The position numbers were made by a program, and so were the translations under genes. Positions 5,784-7,081 of a DNA stretch of 7,081 bases are shown one piece after another (the stretch's first letter is position 1; every line of letters begins with the position of its first letter). The notes beneath the pieces were generated by a model, which saw only the letters and a program-made list of their open reading frames with translations, ran no database searches and was not told where the DNA came from. Source of the DNA: an uncultured Pelagibacteraceae bacterium (GTDB lineage Bacteria; Pseudomonadota; Alphaproteobacteria; Pelagibacterales; Pelagibacteraceae). Location: contig CACAEM010000028.1 of NCBI GenBank assembly GCA_902531455.1, positions 1 to 7,081 of the forward strand, in the 5' to 3' direction.

Positions 5784-7081
5784 GATAAACACTCCTCATA
5801 ATCTTGTTGGTTGTTACTTTCATCTTTTGACTTATAAACGTTTGCTGCAATATCAGTTGAATTTGCATCGTTAACATTTTCAGCACGTTGTATTGATTTA
5901 GACCTACAGTAATAGAGACTTTTCAATCCTTTCTTCCATGCTTGGAAGTGAATTTGATGTAAATCTCTTTTATGCACATCTGCAGGTAAAAATAAGTTAA
6001 TAGATTGAGCTTGAGAAATATGAGGTGTTCTGTCTGCACTCAAATCAACAAGCCATCTTTGATCTAACTCAAAAGCTGTTTTAAAAACGTCTTTTTCATC
6101 TTGGGTTAAAAAATCTAAATGTGATACTGATCCTTGGTTAGTCGTAATACTTGACCAAACTTCATCTTTATCTTTTCCGTGTTTTTCTAATAATTGTCTT
6201 AAATATTTATTTCGAACATTAAATGAACCGGACAATGTTTTGTGAGTAAAGCTATTAGCTGCTATTGGTTCAACACCTGGAGATGTTCCACCACATATTA
6301 TTGAGATAGAAGCTGTAGGCGCTATTGCAGTTTTGTTAGAAAATCTCTCCATGATACCATAGTCCAAAGCGTCAGGACACGAACCCCTTTCCTCAGCCAA
6401 ATCTTTTGATGCTTTATCCACATTTTTATGTATATGCTCAAAAATCTTTTTATTCCAAGCTTTGCTCATTACTGATTCTATTGGAATCATCTTTTTTTGA
6501 TAATAAGAATGCAATCCCATTACACCCAATCCAACACTCCGTTCTCTCATTGCTGAATATGTGGCATCGCTAAATTGTTCAGGTGCATTTTCTATGAAAT
6601 CAGTCATAACATTATCTAGAAATCTCATGACATCTTGTATAAAGTTTTCATCGTCTTTCCACTCATCGTACTTTTCTACATTTAATGATGATAAACAACA
6701 TACGGCAGTTCTATCTCTTCCATCTTTATCAATTCCTGTCGGAAGTGTAATCTCGCTACAAAGATTTGAAGTTTTAACAGTAAGACCAGCAAGTTTATGG
6801 TGTTGGGGAATTTGTCTATTAACAGTATCTATGAAAACAATGTATGGTTCACCTGTCTCAATTCTTGCTGTTAATAATCTTATCCATAAATTTCTAGCAG
6901 AAACAGTTGCTTGAACAGCTCCATCTTTTGGACTTTTTAATCCCCATTGCTCGTCCAATTCGACAGCTCTCATAAAAGCGTCTGAAACTAAAACACCATG
7001 ATGTAAATTTAATGATTTTCTATTCGGATCTCCTCCAGTTGGTCTTCTCATCTCAATAAACTCTTCAATTTCTGGATGGTC
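5774..7081 (-). CDS. nrdA: Class I ribonucleoside-diphosphate reductase, alpha (large) subunit, 5'-truncated by window edge
   Basis: Catalytic subunit that reduces ribonucleoside diphosphates to deoxyribonucleotides. The frame is open to the right edge (the ten codons before the first Met at 7051 still match the family, DHPEIEEF), so the N-terminus, including any ATP-cone and the first redox cysteine, is outside. 435 residues are visible. Seen: RRPTGGDPNRKSLNLHHGV (12-30 of the visible part), SNLCSEITLPTG (105-116) with the N-x-C-x-E catalytic triad N106, C108, E110 (E. coli N437, C439, E441), AVCCLSSLN (126-134) with the redox cysteine corresponding to C462, APTASISIICGGTSPGVEP, and SLYYCRSKS with the stacked tyrosines of the radical path (E. 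coli Y730/Y731). It ends ECLSCQ, giving a CxxC pair for re-reduction by thioredoxin or glutaredoxin. It overlaps nrdB by 10 bases. Confidence 0.96.
   Translation of the reverse strand, partial: DHPEIEEFIEMRRPTGGDPNRKSLNLHHGVLVSDAFMRAVELDEQWGLKSPKDGAVQATVSARNLWIRLLTARIETGEPYIVFIDTVNRQIPQHHKLAGLTVKTSNLCSEITLPTGIDKDGRDRTAVCCLSSLNVEKYDEWKDDENFIQDVMRFLDNVMTDFIENAPEQFSDATYSAMRERSVGLGVMGLHSYYQKKMIPIESVMSKAWNKKIFEHIHKNVDKASKDLAEERGSCPDALDYGIMERFSNKTAIAPTASISIICGGTSPGVEPIAANSFTHKTLSGSFNVRNKYLRQLLEKHGKDKDEVWSSITTNQGSVSHLDFLTQDEKDVFKTAFELDQRWLVDLSADRTPHISQAQSINLFLPADVHKRDLHQIHFQAWKKGLKSLYYCRSKSIQRAENVNDANSTDIAANVYKSKDESNNQQDYEECLSCQ
5792..5797 (-). promoter_or_regulatory. Shine-Dalgarno site GAGGAG for nrdB
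   Basis: GAGGAG on the minus strand lies within the last codons of nrdA, 8 bases before the nrdB ATG (5783-5781). It fixes the start of nrdB and shows translational coupling with nrdA. It is the clearest ribosome site in the window; most other genes here lack one. Confidence 0.75.

Noticed and set aside
5784..5792. GTG at 5792 as the start of nrdB.
   Set aside because: It shares a base with the GAGGAG site, leaving no spacing for initiation, whereas the ATG at 5783 has ideal 8-base spacing.
6561..6914. A 117-codon open frame on the plus strand inside nrdA.
   Set aside because: It lies wholly antisense to strongly conserved NrdA sequence and has no recognisable motif. The same reasoning removes the short frames at 1616-1798 (minus), 3749-3943 (plus) and 4674-4892 (plus).

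Overview
The window is very A+T-rich and densely packed, with short intergenic gaps, small overlaps and few Shine-Dalgarno sites. Its gene content is that of a streamlined marine alphaproteobacterium. It most resembles the SAR11 clade (Candidatus Pelagibacter and relatives). That placement rests on composition and recalled protein similarity, not on a database search.

Left half, plus strand (1-3212): a tail of a class II DAHP synthase (shikimate pathway; the 5' end is cut by the window edge), then an open frame that begins as an ammonia-dependent NAD synthetase, then a complete 2-methylcitrate/citrate synthase (prpC-like) that starts inside the stop codon of the preceding frame (TAATG). The middle frame is the main discovery. 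Residues 1 to about 154 are the N-terminal half of NadE, including the ATP P-loop. From the GDG motif onward the protein is the C-terminal third of 2-methylisocitrate lyase (PrpB), in frame and running into prpC as an intact prpB would. The join removes the NadE C-terminus and the PrpB catalytic region, so neither enzyme should work. It is either a real microhomology deletion joining two neighbouring genes, or an assembly or amplification chimera.

Centre (3265-3873, plus): a flavodoxin-fold NAD(P)H oxidoreductase with its own possible near-leaderless promoter. It meets the minus-strand block tail to tail with a 6-base overlap.

Right half, minus strand (7081 down to 3868): nrdA (5' end cut by the right edge), nrdB, a YdjA-like nitroreductase and a small ABM-fold protein carrying the Asn-Trp-His triad of IsdG-type haem monooxygenases. 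Spacings of -10, 38 and 3 bases suggest one transcription unit. NrdA and NrdB together form class I ribonucleotide reductase, and the metal ligands, radical tyrosine and C-terminal redox cysteines are visible. No tRNA, rRNA, CRISPR array or insertion sequence was seen, and there is no gene-free stretch over 300 bases.
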